The notes under the pieces are model-generated. The model saw only the letters and a program-made list of their open reading frames with translations. It ran no database searches and was not told the origin of the DNA. From positions 16,863,131-16,927,130 of the forward strand of contig WARS01000029.1 of the NCBI GenBank assembly GCA_008933995.1: DNA of 64,000 nt, given 5' to 3'. Below, piece by piece: positions 62,701 to 64,000 of this stretch (position 1 is its first letter; every line of letters starts with the position of its first letter). The position numbers were made by a program, and so were the translations under genes. This DNA is from Datnioides undecimradiatus (taxonomy: Eukaryota > Chordata > Actinopteri > Lobotiformes > Datnioididae).

Positions 62701-63530
62701 TGACATTGTACATATAAAGTAATATTTTATTGTTTATTTTTAAGTTGTTGTTTTATGTGAAGCACTTTGAAATATGTTTTGAAAAGTGCTCTATAAGTTA
62801 AGATTATTTTTGTTATTACTATTGTAAAACTAATGCATACATTGAACCCTTGATCATATTATTGTGTGTGTAGACGGATTATTAATCTAACAATGTCTGC
62901 CTGTCTGTCTCTTGTCTCTAAGCTATAACGTGAGTCTGCTGGAGGAGTGGCTGCGGAGTCGAGGTCTGCAGGCAGGGGGCGCTGTGGCCACACTGGAGCC
63001 GCTCATACAGGCGGTTCAGCTGCTGCAGGCGGGTAAAAAGACTGAGGCGGATGCACAGGCCCTCGTTCAGACCTGCACCGCTCTGTCCAGCCAGCAGGTG
63101 GGGTCTCTGAATATCTCCATGTGGCTTGAAAAGAGAAACTGTGCAGCTGAAGTGAATTTAACTGCCTGCTGGTTTCTGTTTTACAGATTGTAAAGATCCT
63201 GACCCTCTACACCCCGCACAGTGACCTCGATGAAAGAGTCACACTGAATTTCATCCGTACTGTCCAGGTACTGTCTACAGCTGCAGGGTTGGACTTTTTT
63301 TTTTTTACATTTAATTAAATTTAAAGCAGTGTGTCTAATGTGAACGGTCTCTTGTCTTGCTCCTCTAGGGCCTTCTCAAAGGCCGGACTGACGGTCAGCC
63401 TCCACAGCTCCTAATGGATGTGAGGCGAGTGTTTCCTGTCACATTTCCCTACTTGCCTCCTTCCGTCCTCAAGGCTGAGCAGTTAGTCATCCCAGACTCC
63501 CTGAAGATCTCCTTTCTACGCAGAGTCTAA
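51153..63530 (+). CDS. Class V unconventional myosin (MYO5 family, subclass unassigned)
   Basis: Actin-based cargo motor with ATPase head, calmodulin-binding neck, coiled coil and cargo-binding globular tail. Thirty-five exons join without a frame break into 1661 residues (vertebrate MYO5A/B/C are roughly 1740-1860). The start MTSLELYSK matches the family pattern ELYxK/Q before VWIPDPD. The order is SH3-like N terminus (10-60), motor (65-750), six IQ motifs (760-905), coiled coil (906-1079), Ser/Pro-rich linker (1080-1149), second coiled coil (1150-1256) and globular tail (1285-1661). All catalytic motor motifs are present, so this is not a pseudogene. The sequence is divergent enough that I cannot assign it to A, B or C. 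Its position beside mbd3-uqcr11-tcf3 differs from human, where MEX3D follows MBD3. It may be annotated as myo5b-like elsewhere. Confidence 0.93.
54711..54733. repeat. (CT)n microsatellite in a myosin intron
   Basis: CT tract of about 11 units just upstream of the exon-11 acceptor at 54743. It may serve as part of the polypyrimidine tract. Confidence 0.9.
56755..57526 (+). other. Myosin V neck: six IQ motifs
   Basis: Encoded by the end of exon 18 (to 56890), exon 19 (56994-57150) and exon 20 (57287-57526). The cores in order are [58 protein letters not shown] and [12 protein letters not shown]. Six IQ motifs is the class V number and predicts a long lever arm that binds calmodulin or light chains. 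Motifs 3 and 6 are the most degenerate. Confidence 0.92.
57642..59445 (+). other. Myosin V medial tail: coiled coils split by a Ser/Pro-rich segment
   Basis: Exons 21-27: 57642-57851, 58034-58127, 58216-58364, 58455-58664, 58787-58887, 58983-59097, 59340-59445. Charged heptad-like sequence forms the dimerising coil and includes the family-typical block [10 protein letters not shown]. Exon 24 (residues 1080-1149) begins [12 protein letters not shown], aligning with the MYO5B-type TPGHRRNPSNQS, and then becomes unusually rich in Ser and Pro. About 380 residues separate neck and globular tail, fewer than in MYO5A/B. Confidence 0.85.
61460..61866. mobile_element. Foldback / MITE-like element with long terminal inverted repeats
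   Basis: Lies in the myosin intron between 61438 and 61894. The left end 61460-61496 (starting GTCTTTATTTGAG) matches the reverse complement of 61830-61866 at 30 of 37 positions by eye, with an unbroken 18-base match GTCTTTCAATTTGAGAGC. Similarity continues inward through ACTC..TGATTTC, CCTCAAAACAC, TTGCTCTGC and AAACTG..T..TTGCAC, so the arms are about 150 bases with small gaps. There is no coding capacity. This is best read as a non-autonomous DNA transposon of unidentified family. A target-site duplication is not obvious. Confidence 0.75.
62740..62825 (+). repeat. Short repeat-tail-like segment
   Basis: GAAGCACTTTGAAATATG followed by GTTTTGAAAAGTGCTCTATA resembles a 3' tail sequence seen very often in fish genomic DNA, in dispersed repeats ending near TATAAATAAA. 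The assignment is from memory and no full element is recognised. Confidence 0.35.
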
Positions 63531-63765
63531 AAAACCCTGGATGCCTAGTCTCTTCAGAGCAAATATATTAATATTTGAGCAAATTTAACCCACAAGTTAT
63601 TGAATTTAATCCTTTGAATTTACATAACGTCCAGGATGTGTTGTGATTTTGTTTTAATTGATCTTTTATCATCAGTAGTTTTATCTTGTATATTACTGAA
63701 GAAGGTGGTAGCTAACTGGTGAGTTTAAAAACAGGAAAATAAAGTATTTCTATAAAAAAGTATGA
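63531..63765 (+). other. Myosin 3' UTR
   Basis: Short UTR after the TAA, with a canonical AATAAA at 63738-63743. Confidence 0.7.
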
Positions 63766-63859
63766 GAGATTTAAAAAAAACAACAACGCAGTTATATAGT
63801 CATAAATAGCAAATATTGCAGCTTTATCTTAAAAGAGTTGGACAAACAAGGAGTGAAAT

Positions 63860-64000
63860 TAGGCTTTTTTCATATTTTATTGGAAGCAGAAACACAATGA
63901 GACTGCAGTCCCAGTAACCTCAACCCCCAATAAGAACAACCAGAATTAAAAAAACCCAAAAAATTAGAAACATCTCGTGTATAAAAAAATTCTCATGCGA
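63860..64000 (-). other. Possible 3' end of a convergent gene
   Basis: On the minus strand a canonical AATAAA signal lies at 63876-63881, about 130 bases from the myosin poly(A) signal, preceded on that strand by AT-rich non-coding sequence. This is the expected look of a tail-to-tail neighbour's 3' UTR. No coding exon is within the window, so this is a weak inference. Confidence 0.3.

Larger units (their letters stand above)
59588..63530 (+). other. Myosin V globular (DIL) cargo-binding tail
   Basis: Exons 28-35: 59588-59713, 60652-60803, 61110-61199, 61306-61438, 61894-62191, 62923-63097, 63187-63267, 63369-63530 (TAA 63528-63530). Family blocks are visible: [86 protein letters not shown] and [12 protein letters not shown]. 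This is the domain that binds Rab GTPases and adaptor proteins in class V myosins. The tail is full length and intact. Confidence 0.92.

Overview
The window is vertebrate nuclear DNA, almost certainly from a teleost (ray-finned) fish. It has intron-rich genes with GT-AG junctions, abundant CA/CT microsatellites, one assembly gap (N, 28990-29380) and a degenerate Tc1-type transposon of a kind common in fish. Exon-by-exon translation gives four protein-coding genes, all on the + strand in head-to-tail order: tcf3 (E2A/E12 bHLH transcription factor), uqcr11 (small subunit of respiratory complex III), mbd3 (NuRD-complex methyl-CpG-binding-domain protein) and a complete class V unconventional myosin of 1661 residues in 35 coding exons. 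Most longer open frames elsewhere are chance or low-complexity frames.

Layout. 1-12.1 kb: no gene seen; upstream DNA with AT-rich, homeodomain/POU-motif-rich blocks that look like regulatory elements. 12.2-13.1 kb: CCAAT-containing promoter and probable non-coding first exon of tcf3. 15.9-36.2 kb: 19 tcf3 coding exons, one of them an in-frame cassette next to the bHLH exon, with large introns (18.1-23.3 and 25.8-30.8 kb). 36.2-40.2 kb: tcf3 3' UTR with a UTR intron. 40.6-42.8 kb: uqcr11. 43.2-49.0 kb: mbd3, with a candidate alternative first exon 1.9 kb upstream of the canonical one and a Tc1-like fragment in intron 2. 51.1-63.8 kb: the myosin gene. The last 150 bases may hold the 3' end of a convergent gene.

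How the parts relate. The tcf3-uqcr11-mbd3 order and orientation is the one known from human 19p13.3, so it is an old linkage rather than a functional operon. Two of the products are nuclear regulators: TCF3 dimerises with tissue-specific bHLH proteins on E-boxes, and MBD3 is a core NuRD subunit. UQCR11 is mitochondrial. The myosin is the unexpected neighbour. Human MYO5B lies in 18q21 with TCF4 and MBD2, and MYO5A/MYO5C lie in 15q21 with TCF12, so a class V myosin beside tcf3-mbd3 may be the myosin member of the 19p-type paralogon that mammals appear to lack.

Other points of interest: an apparent absence of the E47 alternative bHLH exon, an 18-codon cassette next to the E12 bHLH exon, MBD residues (Lys30, Tyr34) that predict real methyl-CpG binding, a 407-bp foldback element inside a myosin intron, and a repeated CATTAATATGCA motif in three non-coding blocks around tcf3.
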